NCBI GenBank assembly: GCA_034440575.1 | Contig: JAOTOL010001308.1 | Coordinates: 124,001-188,000, forward strand | Length of the DNA stretch: 64,000 nt | Origin: Imbricaverruca yamaguchii | Lineage: Eukaryota > Arthropoda > Thecostraca > Neoverrucidae | Reading direction: 5' to 3' | Shown here: positions 11,302-32,180 of the stretch, piece by piece | How positions within the stretch are numbered: position 1 is the stretch's first letter | Layout: each line of letters opens with the position of its first letter | Made by a program: the position numbers and the translations under genes | The notes under the pieces: model-generated | Database searches by the model: none | Told to the model about the DNA's origin: nothing | The model's input: only the letters and a program-made list of their open reading frames with translations

Positions 11302-11792
11302 TTGCCAGCCTGCCACCGTGTGGTGATATCGGCTGGTTACGTGTAACCAGGAAAAAAGTAAAAGATACGTTACAAAAAGAAAAGAGAAAAATCAAAACAA
11401 AAATCAAAACACAAAAATGTATTCTTGCAATGTTCACCTATGGCGATGATCCGACCCCCACTACACCCCATACCCCAAGGGGCACCGACCGGACTAACCC
11501 CCTCTCTCGACTTCATTACCTCCGGCTCTCAAACAACTCTACTGCACCAGCTCTACATCTTCAATCGATCAGGACTACCTCAGCTCTACTCTCCAAGATC
11601 ATCTCAACGCTACTTCACCACTGCTCGACGACTCCACTAAACCTCCACCCGAATTCAACCTCCAACCTACCACTCTCAGATATTAGGGCTTAAGGCGCAT
11701 CGACTACTTTCTCTAGCGCCCTACTCACTCTCTTACACATCTTCTCTTCAACCGGAACCAGCCGATATCACCACACGGTGGCAGGCTGGCAA
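11302..11792. mobile_element. Non-autonomous element with 37-bp terminal inverted repeats
   Basis: Positions 11302-11338 and 11756-11792 are perfect reverse complements over 37 bp (inner core GATATCACCACACGGTGGCA). They bound a 491-bp segment with no transposase frame. A related end lies at about 54298-54336 (GTTATCACCAAGCGGTGGCA), so this is a dispersed family. Right of the element is a CATT/CACG/CA/TA microsatellite, and the 54.3-kb relative is also followed by (CA)n, so microsatellite seeding may be part of the element. The superfamily is not identified; no clear target-site duplication is visible. Confidence 0.7.
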
Positions 11793-11794
11793 CA

Positions 11795-11812
11795 TTCATT
11801 CATTCATTCATT

Positions 11813-11887
<75 letters not shown>

Positions 11888-11953
11888 ATACACATACACG
11901 TACACAGACACACATACACGTATATATATATATCTATACATATATATATTATA

Positions 11954-12014
<61 letters not shown>
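11795..12014. repeat. Compound microsatellite (CATT)n-(GCAC)n-(CA)n-(TA)n
   Basis: Consecutive simple-sequence tracts adjoin the right end of the inverted-repeat element: CATT to about 11815, CACG to 11843, CA to 11882, CATA/TACA to 11920, then (TA)n to 12014. Confidence 0.95.
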
Positions 12015-12017
<3 letters not shown>

Positions 12018-14567
12018 GATAGGCACAAGCGGATCTAGCCCACCGTTTTTTTATGGGGGCAACCTTCGGTTTTCGGCGGCAGCCCCATCCCCTCCTCACT
12101 CCAATAGCGTACCTAGGAATTGTATCGGGGTAGGGGTCGAAAAGATTTGGAAGATGCCCATTCTCACACTATTTTCTCAAAAGCACCGGATTTCGACCAC
12201 TATTTGGCAATGGGACCATTTAAAAGAAATTATTAATGAAAACATATTTTCCTTGGTAGGGGCCCAGCCTACCTCCACCGCTTCTAAGCTACATGCATTT
12301 TGTTCTTGTTTACCAAAACGTTCACGTTCACGTTCACGCTCAACGTCTTATACCACGTCAACGTTCGTGCACGTGTACACACTGACAGATCCGATCTTGT
12401 CAAATCTTGCTCTAAGCAGAACTTGAGCAGCATGGAACCCTCAATGTGTGTCAGAATCTACTATGCTACCATGTTGGCTTCCAAAAGCGATCTATTTTGA
12501 CCCCTTAAAATTGGGGATTATTTCATCCGGACGACATTTTCTTAACTTCGGCAAAGGTTTCTGCATTTTAATTTAGTTTACTTGTTGGTTTCGGGGGAGG
12601 CACTATGCCCCAGTGTTAAATTATTCGCTAAATAAGGTGGAATGTACCACCTTCTGAACACGCAATCGACATCATTCTCCAAGAAGTATCCACATCCTGC
12701 ACCTTGATGCATGCTTATGTATCTCTGTGTCTCCTTTCTAACAGTATCTCGTTTATAAATAGCATGTTCATGCTCTCAATAAGGAATGGTGGTACACGAA
12801 CACTTCACAATGCAATTACATTACACTTTACTGGTAAGTGCTGGTATCGTATGCCACACCTCTGTGGCGTAGCATACGATACCAGTTTATAGTATTTCTC
12901 CTTATCCCGAATATAGCTCTTCTTAAATTATGAATCTCAAAACAAATGATAAAGATACAGTCATAAGTACCCAAACCATTGACTCAAATTTGAGTCTGAA
13001 AGACGTCAAAACTATTTTAAATGATACTAATTCTATGGCAAATTTCGACATCCTACTTTGCGCGTTTCCACATCTCACACCTAACGAAAAACCATTATTT
13101 TAACCCTGCTATGCCCCCTTGTGCTCATCGGTGGGGCATGGCCGGAATGGCCCCTCCCTGGACCCGCTAGTGTATATATGCCTAAACAACTGCACAGGCG
13201 TGGCCAGGGGGAAACCGCAGGCTGATTAAGTTCATGCGGGCTAAATCAATTTGCCAAGCAGGTTATTCGGACGCAGACTGCAACATGTTACAGAATATTA
13301 CGAAAACGGTGTAGCGGCAAACTATGAGAGCATTTCACTGTGACAAGGCTAAGAAAACATAGTAATAACATACAACCAACACGCTAGCAGGTGGTCGACA
13401 AATTAGAAATAAAGGGCGAAGCAGACATTTAAATTATACCTTTGCTAAAAAATATGCCACATCGCCACCATTCCGCAGCCGCGTGCGCTTGTTTTGAAGG
13501 GGGTGCCAGCCTGGGTACTAAGAAGAGGGTGTCAGTAGCAGCATGTGTGGCAGCCATGGAAACCGATTCCATACTCACGGCGTAGACGTTGCTGTATCAA
13601 CCATCACATGCATCACCTAAAACCGGTCTCTCCTACATGGGTGCTGCTATATATACTTTTGCGGGGACAAGCGTCCCCTCAACATTTCATTTTGCCCCAA
13701 TAATTGTCAGAAATCAACGAACACGTATAAATAATTTATATATATAGTGTGTGCGTGTACATATACATAATGGCGCCCCGCAGGTCAGATCGTAACAGCG
13801 CCCGCCTGCATTAGCGAGACGGATGTGTCGTTTCACGGCCGGCTGGCAAAATGCGTTGGCAACTGGCTCGATAATGCCAGTGACGAGCTAACGATGTGCC
13901 GGTGTCGGCGTATTGACGGCATGTTCAAACGTCAGTCAAAATTCTGCTGAAGGACTGGAATTCATGGGTCGGGACATAGACTGACTTAAGGGTGCAGGTG
14001 GCCACTCCCTTGGCTATGCCTCTGGTGCTGCCATCTAGAATGCAAAAGTAGAAATGAGATTGCCATCAGCTCGGCGTCTGTGAAGCCGGATGAAAACATT
14101 ACGATGCTGTTGATAGGCATGTTGAAGTCAGCGCGTACAGTTGTAATATTTGTTTCGGAGCGAGTCGGCTTTGTCTCAAGTGGCATCACCGGCTATCGAA
14201 AGCGAGAGCAATGTAAACTTTTTTTTCGTTAAGTAAGTTGTTCAACCATCGGCAAATGATACCACACACAAAGGTGCATCTTATACCAGCTAGTTGTAAC
14301 CCAGAAGCTGTCAGAAAACCACACACCCCAGCACGAAATACCTTAATTTACGCACCTCCAAAAAGTAAAATGCTTCCTCGCTCAGTTGCTAGGAAACCAG
14401 CCACCGAGATGAAATTATTGCCGGTGCCATCCGCGTCACACGCCAATGTTTCCGAGGACAGCATGGCCTGCACTTTTCTGGCAACCATACATCTGCGCTT
14501 TTCCCAAACACATTTAGCAGTAAACTATGCAGCTTGGATGAATTGCACAGCCTGAACCTAAGCTGAA
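12015..14567. other. No gene recognised; hairpin and a dispersed-repeat fragment
   Basis: Mostly unique sequence. It contains an imperfect long hairpin at 12841-12885 and a segment of about 70 bp at 12923-12992 that is clearly related to 24131-24201 in intron 6 of the helicase gene, so it is a piece of a dispersed repeat. No coding exon is supported. Confidence 0.5.
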
Positions 14568-17500
14568 CACCTAGACCTCCTGGGCAGGGGGGTCGCTTGT
14601 AGTCGCATTCAGCAGAAAACATGCATAAACGGAGCTCCCAGGATTACTTCTAGCGCTTTGCAATTGTACGGTTGATGATTCAAAGCGCGCCATGCATCTA
14701 TGCAGTTGTTCCAAGCTTTTTGGCTCGATGTACGCCTCTGCGATAGCCTTCCAATTATCAGGCGGCTGGTTTGGACGTAGGATGGTAACGACCAATGGGG
14801 TCCAGCCAAGCCACTGCCACCATACTTGTGGCGGTGGTGCGGTATCGCAGCGATAAATTGACCTCGCTCCGTCCTGCGGCAGACAGAAGCGGTGACATCA
14901 CCGTGAGCGCAAACGTCGTCCCACCGCGGTAGCGTGCAGTGGGTGAACGTGAACGTGCAGTGGGTGGGTGTGCATGTGCAGTACATGTGCAGTGGGTAAA
15001 GTGGCCATGCGGCTGGTCACAAAATCCACGCTCGTCACGTCCCGCCTCGCGGTTTCCCAGCGCCGAGATCCACCTTGTCAGGCGTCCCCAGGTGTACGCA
15101 GTCTGGCAGTGGCATACCAGATACCGCCGCTGGCCATTCAGCGTCCGACCACGCCGTCACTGCGCGAGAGGCATACACGCCCCCGCTATCACAAGGAAAA
15201 ACACCAGAGGCCAAAATCGCCAATCTTTAATCCCATCTGCGAGCGGAAGTTGTGCATCGTATTACATCCAATGAATGTCAATTCATGTATAACTGCACAG
15301 GACGCGAATAACCGAGTGGAGAACCAACTAAAATGGTCTGCAAATTTTCCGACGGCGCCCATGCCGGGGTACCTTTGGCAGACGGTACCGTCGTCTTCCA
15401 TGTCACACTTCCAAGCACGGCTCGGACTCCACCTCGGCGTACGGTGATCTGTTCTGCATGGTAATCTATTGTGCGACCGCACACTAGCTAGAAACATTAG
15501 CGACCACACACTCCCACACTATGCGGACACACACAGAGATGATTAAGTCGGCTTGTACAATGCAGTGGCGGCGACGTCACTTGCGGTGATGCGGAGAACG
15601 GCGGTGGCGGACCGCCGAGCGAGCGACACGGCTTCAGAACACCGCCTCTCCACCGGTCAGGTACACGGCCGCGGCTCCGGCTCGCGCAGTCTGACCGTGC
15701 CGCCGGACAGCACGGGGCGAGCCCTGCCCCGGCCCACCCGCGCTGTACGGCGACGTCGTCACGCCTGGGGGGGGGGGGATAGTGTCAGCAGCGGACACAA
15801 CTGGTCACGAGGCGTGACGGCTGGGCGATCCATCAGAGCAGATAAATAATCAGGGTTCATATGTCCCTATCTGTGGGTGTCATCGTTTGGAGGAAGGCCA
15901 CCGAAACATGTTCATGGTTCAACAGGTAACCTTCCAGCTTCGTGCCCTGAGGTGGCACTTTGTAAGGGGTCGTTGGCCCCTCAATAACTGATCTTGTACC
16001 AAAATCAGGCTGGGCTTAGCCGGCCTACACCACAATCATAAGCATACACTCCACAGAAAGTTGTCATAGTCAGCTTTGGCCACCAAGTGATTTGCCAATC
16101 AAGTTATTGGGCTCACCTTGGTTGGCGCGCGGCTCCACGTCCTCCGGTAGACATCAGCTGCAGGGGGAAAACGCACGTCAGCCGCCGAAAACAATTACAC
16201 CTGCGCTTCAAACCGCAGCGACAGGCGAATCGTAAGCGAGTGGGACAAGGCACGGACAGTGGCAAACCCCCGGCACAAAAAAAAAAGGTTCGTCTGAGAA
16301 ACCATCGGGAAGGTAGAAACTAACAAAGAAAAAACCACGAGCCCCAAAAAAAAAAAGGCGGGGGGGCGGCCTGAACTGAACACCAGCAGTCACTTCACTT
16401 ACTCGAATGTGGATGATGAAGACTTCAGCGGCCCTCGACTGAAACGGAGGCACAGCCGTGTCAGCGATACAAACTGGGCGGCCGGGTGTGCCGGCGACGG
16501 ACGTGTGGCGAATCAGAACAGATACATAATCACAGACATCAGTTGTCCCTATCTGTAAATGTCATCACGTCAAAATGCGACTACCTTGATTCTGGGGCCA
16601 TGCCTCCGCGTGGGCACTGCCCCCGATATGCTCGGTGATCAGTGATGGAGAAACAGATTTACTCCATGGAGTTGTGTTGGAAACGTCACATCACCCCGAT
16701 GTCTTTTTCAAGATTGGCTAATTAGACAAAAATGACAATTACTTCATACCGTTCGTTTGCTTTATGCATGGTGTCGAAACTTCTGGTGCAAACTTCGCGA
16801 GCAAAACTAGTTCATGATAACCAAATCAGGACATGCAAACATATCAACAATGTGATGCCTCAATTGATTTAAAGATAGCGAACTTCGTTAAGATAGGATG
16901 CGCCGGTTATTACGGTCATATTACGTCCGACGGCGAACATAAGACGAGAATTGCTAACAACCAGTAGCAAAGCCCTCAATCTGAGGTCCGCACTAAGCTA
17001 CCCAACACACCTCCGGATCGTCAGACGCGACACTCACTGTAGGTGGAAGGGTCGATCTCGTCGGGCAGCTCGGTGATGTTCACGTCGAACCTGTCCTGCA
17101 CGTCGTCCAGCACCTTGGCGTTCGTCTCGTCGGCGATGAACGTCATGGCCAGCCCCATGGTGCCGAAGCAGCCGGCGCGCGCTACCCGGTACAGGTACGT
17201 TTCCGGGTACTCAGGCAGGTCGTAGTTGAAGACGATGTTGAAGTGCTAGATGCCCATGCCGCGACCAAACAGGTTGGTGGCGATGAGGATCCTCTGCGGC
17301 GGCGGCCGGTCAGAGGTCGAGACGAGCAGCGTGAGGAATACCACTTCATCCTGGATGCTTGCCATCCAAAACGTTACCGTCACCGGCAAATTATCCCCTT
17401 TTTCTGCGCCAAAAAATTGAGGTGTTCATCGAACATAATTTCCACGTCACTGTGGTTTGATAACTGATCATATCATCGAGAAGCACATACGATTGATCAG
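14568..17500 (-). repeat. Tandem unit 1: distal copy of the DDX39B 3' end
   Basis: First of three head-to-tail units of about 2.9 kb. In gene order (minus strand) it holds about 200 bp of intron 6, an exon-7 copy (17038-17293), a 599-bp intron, an exon-8 copy (16425-16438) and about 1.85 kb of 3' flank, including a G run near 15768. Matching landmarks lie about 2.94 kb apart between units 1 and 2 in the 3' flank and 2.87 kb apart in exon 7. Confidence 0.92.
16425..17293 (-). pseudogene. DDX39B exon 7-8 copy 1, exon 7 broken
   Basis: Exon 7 is copied over its full 256 nt with the cag acceptor (before 17293) and gtgagt donor (after 17038) preserved. It carries an in-frame TAG at 17246-17248, where the working exon reads GAACGCG-type codons after MDI. 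The motif-VI arginine in RAGRFG is changed to cysteine, and K in GTKG is changed to M. The partner exon 8 (16425-16438) is intact, with acceptor tttcag and codons for IEGR and a stop. As an exon 7 it could only truncate the helicase just after motif V. No sign of a separate promoter. Confidence 0.88.
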
Positions 17501-20360
17501 CAGCCGGAGACGGAGAAGCGGCTCTATAGCACCGATCACTAGACTGCTAGGGAGGGAGGGTGTGGGGGTCGCTTGCAGTCTCGCTTCGTAGGAAGTCTGC
17601 GTAAGCGAAGCTCCCATAATTACTAATAAGGCCTGGCAATTATAAAGCTCTTGATTCAAACCATGCGAGGCATCTCGACAGTTGTTCGGGCTTTTTGTCT
17701 CGATGTACGGCTCCGCGACAAAACCTTCCAATTATCAGGCGGCTGATTTGCACATAGGATGATAACGATCAATGGGGTCGACCCAAGGTAAGACTCGTGG
17801 CAGTGGCACGGTCCCGCAGCGACAAATCTACCTCGCTCCGTCCCGCCGCCGGTAGAAGCGGTGACATCACCGTCAGCGCAAATGTCACATAGCAGTAGGC
17901 CGAATGTTCAGTGGGTGAAATGGCCATGAGGCTGGTCACAAAATCCACGATCGTGACGTCCCGTTCTCGCGGAACCCAGCGGCGAGAGCCGTCTTCTCAG
18001 GTGTATGCAGTCCGGCCCACACAGGCTGTCCCAGGTGTACGCAGCCTGGCCGTGGCACACCAGGTACCGCCGCTGGCCATTCAGCATCCGACCACGCCGT
18101 CACTGCGCGAGAGGCATGCACGCCCCCGTCATCAGAAGGAAAAACACCAGAGGTCAAAATCGCCAATCTTTAATCCCATCTGCGGGCGCAAGTTGTGCAT
18201 CGTACTACATCCAATGTATGTCAATTCATGTATAACTGCACAGGACGCGAATAACCGAGTGGAGAACCAACTAAAATGGTCTGCAAATTTTCCGACCGCG
18301 CCCATGCCGGGGTACCTTTGGCAGACGGTACCGTCGTCTTCCATGTCACACTTCCAAGCACGGCTCGGACTCCACCTCGGCGTACGGTGATCTGTTCTGC
18401 ATGGTAATCTATTGTGCGACCGCACACTAGCTAGAAACATTAGCGACCACACACTCCCACACTATGCGGACACACACAGAGATGATTAAGTCGGCTTGTA
18501 CAATGCAGTGGCGGCGACGTCACTTGCGGTGATGCGGAGAACGGCGGTGGCGGACCGCCGAGCGAGCGACACGGCTTCAGAACATCGCCTCTCCACCGGT
18601 CAGGTACACGGCCGCGGCTCCGGCTCGCGCAGTCTGACCGTGCCGCCGGACAGCACGGGGCGAGCCCTGCCCCGGGCCACCCGCGCTGTACGGCGACGTC
18701 GTCACGCCTGGGGGGGGGGATAGTGTCAGCAGCGGACACAACTGGTCACGGGGCGTGACGGCTGGGCGATCCATCAGAGCAGATAAATAATCAGGGTTCA
18801 TATGTCCCTATCTGTGGGTGTCATCGTTTGGAGGAAGGCCACCGAAGCATTTTCACGTTGTAGATGCTCACAGGCAAATTTTCAGCTTCGTGTCCAGAGG
18901 TGGCACTTTGTAAGGGGTCATTGGCCCCTCAATAACTGATCTGGTCACAAAAGAGGCTGGGCTTAGCCGGCCTACACCACAATCATAAGCATACACTTCA
19001 CAGAAAGTTGTCATAGTCAGCTTTGGACATCAAGTGATTTGCCAATCAAGTTATTGGGCTCACCTTGGTTGGCGCGCGGCTCCACGTCCTCCGGTAGACA
19101 TCAGCTGCAGGGGGAAAACGCACGTCAGCCGCCGAAAACAATTACACCTGCGCTTCAAACCGCAGCGACAGCCGAATCTTAACCGAGTGGGACAAGGCAC
19201 GGACAGTGGCAAACCCCCGGCACGGTTCGTCTAGGGGCGGCCTGAACTGAACACCAGCAGTCACTTCACTTACTCGAATGTGGATGATGAAGACTTCAGC
19301 GGCCTTCGACTGAAACGGAGGCACAGCCGTGTCAGCGATACAAACTGGGCGGCCGGGTGTGCCGCGACGGACGTGTGGCGAATCAGAACAGATACATAAT
19401 CACAGACATCAGTTGTCCCTATCTGTAAATGTCATCACGTCAAAATGGGACTACCTTGATTCTTGGGCCATGCCTCCGCGTGGGCATTGCCCCCGATATG
19501 CTCGGTGATCAGTGATGGATAAACAGATTTACTCCATGGAGTTGTGTTGGAAACGTCATATCACCCCGATGTCTTTTTCAAGATTGGCTAATTAGACAAA
19601 AATGACAACTACTTCATACCGTTCGTTTGCTTTATGCATGGTGTCGAAACTTCTGGTGCAAACTTCGCGAGCAAAACTAGTTCATGATAACCAAATCAAG
19701 ACATGCAAACAGATCAACAATATGATGCCTCAATTGACTTAAAAATAGCGAACTTCGTTAAGCTAGGATGCGCCGGTTATTACGGTCATATTACGTTAGA
19801 CGGAGAACATAAGACGATAATTGAAAACAACCAATAGCAAAAGCCCTCAATCTGATGTCCGTACTAAGCTACCCAACACACCTCCGGATCGTCAGACGCG
19901 ACACTCACTGTAGGTGGAAGGGTCGATCTCGTCGGGCAGCTCGGTGATGTTCACGTCGAACCTGCCCTGCACGTCGTTCAGCACCTTGGCGTTCGTCTCG
20001 TCGGCGATGAACATGGCCAGCCCCATGGTGCCGAAGCAGCCGGCGCGCGCTACCCGGTGCAGGTACGTGTCTGAATACTCAGGCAGGTCGTAGTTGAAGA
20101 CGATGTTGAAGTGCTAGATGCCCATGACGCGACCAAACAGGTTGGTGGCGATGAGAATCCTCTGCGGCGGCGGCCGGTCAGAGGTCGAGACGAGCAGTGT
20201 GAGGAATACCACTTCATCCTGGATGCTTGCCATCCAAAACGTTACCGTCACCGGCAAATTATCCCCTTTTTCTGCGTCAGAAAATTGATGTGTTCATTGA
20301 ACATTGTCTCCACGTAACTGTGGTTTGATAACTGATCAAATCACCAAGAAGCACATACGA
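17501..20360 (-). repeat. Tandem unit 2: middle copy of the DDX39B 3' end
   Basis: Same order of parts as unit 1. It shares with unit 1 the premature stop and the Arg-to-Cys change in exon 7, so these lesions predate the split of units 1 and 2. The 3' flank (about 18100-19450) is nearly identical to both neighbours. The G run near 18711 is shorter than in unit 3. Confidence 0.92.
19296..20161 (-). pseudogene. DDX39B exon 7-8 copy 2, exon 7 broken
   Basis: The exon-7 copy (19909-20161) is 253 nt, with one 3-bp in-frame deletion removing a threonine codon of LAITF. It has the same TAG (20114-20116) and the same lost motif-VI arginine as copy 1, yet intact splice borders. Exon 8 (19296-19309) still encodes IEGR and a stop, with one silent change (GAA for GAG). 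Confidence 0.88.
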
Positions 20361-22553
20361 TTGATCAGCAGCCGGAGACGGAGAAGCGGCTCTATAGCAC
20401 CGATCACGACTGCTAGGGAGGGAGGGTGTGGGGGTCACTTGCCATCTCGCTTCGTAGTAAGTCTGCAAAAGCGAAGCTCCCATAATTACTTAGAGCCTGG
20501 CAATTATAAAGCTCTTGATTCAAACCATGCCAGGCATCTCGACAGTTGTTCGGGCTTTTTGTCTCGATGTACGGCTCCGCGACAAAACCTTCCAATTATC
20601 AGGCGGCTGATGTGCACATAGGATGATAACGATCAATGGGGTCGACCCAAGGCAAGACTCGTGGCAGTGGCACGGTCCCGCAGCGACAAAGCTACCTCGC
20701 TCCGTCCCGCAGCCGGTAGAAGCGGTGACATCACCGCCAGCGCAAATGTCACATAGCAGTAGACCGAATGTTCAGTGGGTGAAGTAGCCATGCGGCTGGT
20801 CACAAAATCCACGATCGTGATGTCCCGTTCTCGCGGAACCTAGCGGCGAGAGCCGTCTTCTCAGGTGTATGCAGTCCGGCCCCACAGGCTGTCCCAGGTG
20901 TACGCAGCCTGGCCGTGGCACACCAGATACCGCCGCTGGCCATTCAGCATCCGACCACGCCGTCACTGCGCGAGAGGCATGCACGCCCCCGTCATCAGAA
21001 GGAAAAACACCAGGTCAAAATCGCCAATCTTTAATCCCATCTGCGGGCGCAAGTTGTGCATCGCACTACATCCAATGAATGTCAATTCATGTATAACTGC
21101 ACAGGACGCGAATAACCGAGTGGAGAACCAACTAAAATGGTCTGCAAATTTTCCGACGGCGCCCATGCCGGGGTACCTTTGGCAGACGGTACCGTCGTCT
21201 TCCATGTCACACTTCCAAGCACGGCTCGGACTCCACCTCGGCGTACGGTGATCTGTTCTGCATGGTAATCTATTGTGCGACCGCACACTAGCTAGAAACA
21301 TTAGCGACCACACACTCCCACACTATGCGGACACACACAGAGATGATTAAGTCGGCTTGTACAATGCAGTGGCGGCGACGTCACTTGCGGTGATGCGGAG
21401 AACGGCGGTGGCGGACCGCCGAGCGAGCGACACGGCTTCAGAACACCGCCTCTCCACCGGTCAGGTACACGGCCGCGGCTCCGGCTCGCGCAGTCTGACC
21501 GTGCCGCCGGACAGCACGGGGCGAGCCCTGCCCCGGCCCACCCGCGCTGTACGGCGACGTCGTCACGCCTGGGGGGGGGGGGGGGGGGGGGGATAGTGTC
21601 AGCAGCGGACACAACTGGTCACGGGGCGTGACGGCTGGGCGATCCATCAGAGCAGATAAATAATCAGGGTTCATATGTCCCTATCTGTGGGTGTCATCGT
21701 TTGGAGGAAGGCCACCGAAGCATGTTCACGTTATAGACGCTCACAGGTAACTTTCCAGCTTCGTGCCCTGAGGTGGCACTTTGTAAGGGGCCTTTGGCCC
21801 CTCAATAACTGATCTGGTCCCAAAATGAGGCTGGGCTTAGCCGGCCTACACCACAATTATAAGCATACACTCCACAGAAAGTTGTCATAGTCAGCTTTGG
21901 ACATCAAGTGATTTGCCAATCAAGTTATTGGGCTCACCTTGGTTGGCGCGCGGCTCCGCGTCCTCCGGTAGACATCAGCTGCAGGGGGAAAACGCACGTC
22001 AGCCAACGAGAACAATCATGCCGGCTGCCCTTCAAACCGGGGCGACAGCCGAATCGTAAGCGACTGGGACAAGGCGAGCACATGATTCAAATTGCCAGCA
22101 CAAAACTGTGAACTGTAAAAAAAAGGACGGGGCCAAGACGAAGATTTGAAAGCGTCTACACCTCCAAGGAACCAACTGAAAAACGCATGACAAAATATTA
22201 GGACGACGAACTGGAGTTTAGGACCGTGCCGCCTGCCAAGGTTATTTCGCGCCCATCTAATGAAGAAAAAAGTTTCCGCTTTTCTCAATTCACGAATAAA
22301 CACGGGGCGAGTGGGAAGCTCACCCGAGCGAACAAACGAAACCATCGGGAAGCGTCAAGACAACTAACAAACTGACACAAACCACTGAGTCGACGCCGAC
22401 AAACACTGATCGGACCATCGGGCGCACAACCGACCGATGGCCCCCAGCCAAACGACACCGACAGTGGCAACACCCGGGCACGGCTCGTCCCGTGGAGGCC
22501 TGAACTGAACACCAGTAGTCACTTCACTTACTCAAATGTGGATGATGAAGACT

Positions 22554-30615
<8,062 letters not shown>

Positions 30616-30617
30616 GA

Positions 30618-31079
30618 CTGAAATGTATCAATCAATGAGGAGCTGCACCATCTTACTCTTGTATGATGCATACTGATTGATCAACCTTTCGTGAAAGCAG
30701 GTGAAGAATGCCACTCACTTGGTATTGAATTGGCACACTTGTTACTGAGTTTAGGGGCGCGTTGACCGCGTCGGTCATGAAGCAGCCAACTGACACACTT
30801 CCCCAGTTGTATTTATATTGTGCTATCAGGTAGACATTTCAGTCTACATTGCTGAACAGAAAAATGGGCCATGGCTATGTAACACCAGCTGTTGGGAGTA
30901 TACACATTACTTTGTTGTTTTCAGGTATTCACTTAGAGTCGTAGCACTTGACCAAACAATGTTCTTCCTTTTCCCTTCTGGAGTACAAAATATTTAAATT
31001 AGTCTAGTCACAATCCTGCAGTACAAAATGTATTGGTATGCATGACACCAACAAATGCCAGTTTTTCCAACACTGGTTT
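30618..31079. other. Upstream intron of DDX39B, nothing else seen
   Basis: The acceptor at 30618-30619 implies a transcribed intron here, with the promoter and non-coding exon to the right. A short motif at 30745-30780 (GGGGCGCGTTGACCGCGTCG) is shared with introns 2, 4 and 7. No coding sequence. Confidence 0.5.
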
Positions 31080-31640
31080 GCTTATCTTTAGGAATTGAAC
31101 AATATGTACAATAGGAATTTTTCATTTCTTCCGTTTTTGACTACATATTTTTTTTTGCATATTTGCCTATTGCAGTTCAAATAGAAGATTATGGCTAGTC
31201 AGCATTTTTTATTAGCTCAAGTTGACTTCCAACAACGTTTCTCGGTCTGCTCTACCCATTAGAAAGGGAAAATTAAAGAAGTTGAAAACCCAATTTTTTA
31301 TTTAAAAAAAATGAACTTTTGGGGAGGGGGAATTTTATGGCCTGGCCGATCTCGCTGTCCTTTTCTGACTCCAAATATTTTTTCCTTTGCAAATATACCC
31401 ACAATGAACTCCCCAGAGCCAAAAACAATGTAAGTCATGAAAATGTAGCCCCCATAGTGATGTCAATTTTCTGGAAATTGTTTTGGGGGTGGATCCGGAC
31501 CCTACTCTTCGAGTGCTTCCCGACAATACCTCTTTCGTTTTCGTGTGATGCTCAGTTGGATTTTAGAGGGGGTTACGATCTGCCACCCCTGAGACAGGGT
31601 GTGAAGATCTGGCCGAAAAGATGGCATGGGTTAAACCTTG
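31080..31640 (+). mobile_element. Copy of an unnamed dispersed repeat family
   Basis: Clearly related to 62650-63220 in the same orientation (shared blocks TTCCGTTTTTGA, CAACGTTT, CCTCTTTCGTTTTCGTG, and a closing C-rich and G-rich pair), and in part to 59715-59945. No open frame. Type unknown. Confidence 0.65.
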
Positions 31641-31799
31641 AAACCAGCTAAGGTGGAGGGGTGATATTCTGGCACTTAAATTGAGGGACTGATGCAAGAA
31701 TGATATGAAAAGCCATGAACTGTGAATTCCGATCCCAGGCCATTCAAGGGCAATTTATTTAGGGCAAGGACAATTTCTTTAGGGCAATAACAGGTCAAG

Positions 31800-32165
31800 A
31801 TGAGCATATCTCGCTGCAAAAAGACTTAGACGAACTTGTGAAGTGGTCAAAAGAATGGCAAATGAAATTGAATTTTGATAAGTGCAAAATCATGCATGCA
31901 TGTAGGTAAGCAGCATATGAAGGCTCCATACTTGATGGGTGGCCAAGTGCTATCAGTGACACAACAGGAAAAGGACTTAGGTGTTATTCTAAACACAAAA
32001 TTGGGGGCATCAGAACAGACCAAGGAAGCCAGGAAGAAGGCACTGAGAATGCTCTGGGAAATAAGTAGAAATATATCATACAGAAGTGAGGAAGTCATCA
32101 GGAAGCTTTACTGTGCATGTCAGGCCACATTTGGAATACTGCATCAAAACTTAAGTAGTACAACA
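31800..32165 (+). mobile_element. Non-LTR retrotransposon fragment (CR1/L2-like RT, thumb region)
   Basis: Translates to a reverse-transcriptase thumb segment (ISLQKDLDELVKWSKEWQ, then LNFDKCKIMH, EKDLGVILN, KKALRML) with one early frameshift near 31905. It closely matches 37060-37370. Truncated at both ends and inactive. Confidence 0.85.
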
Positions 32166-32180
32166 AAGATGTTTGATGAG

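Noticed and set aside
15189..21313. A 106-116 codon minus-strand frame kept in all three tandem units
   Set aside because: It is preserved because the flanks of the units are nearly identical overall, synonymous and non-coding sites included. It lies in the DDX39B 3' flank and has no recognisable domain.
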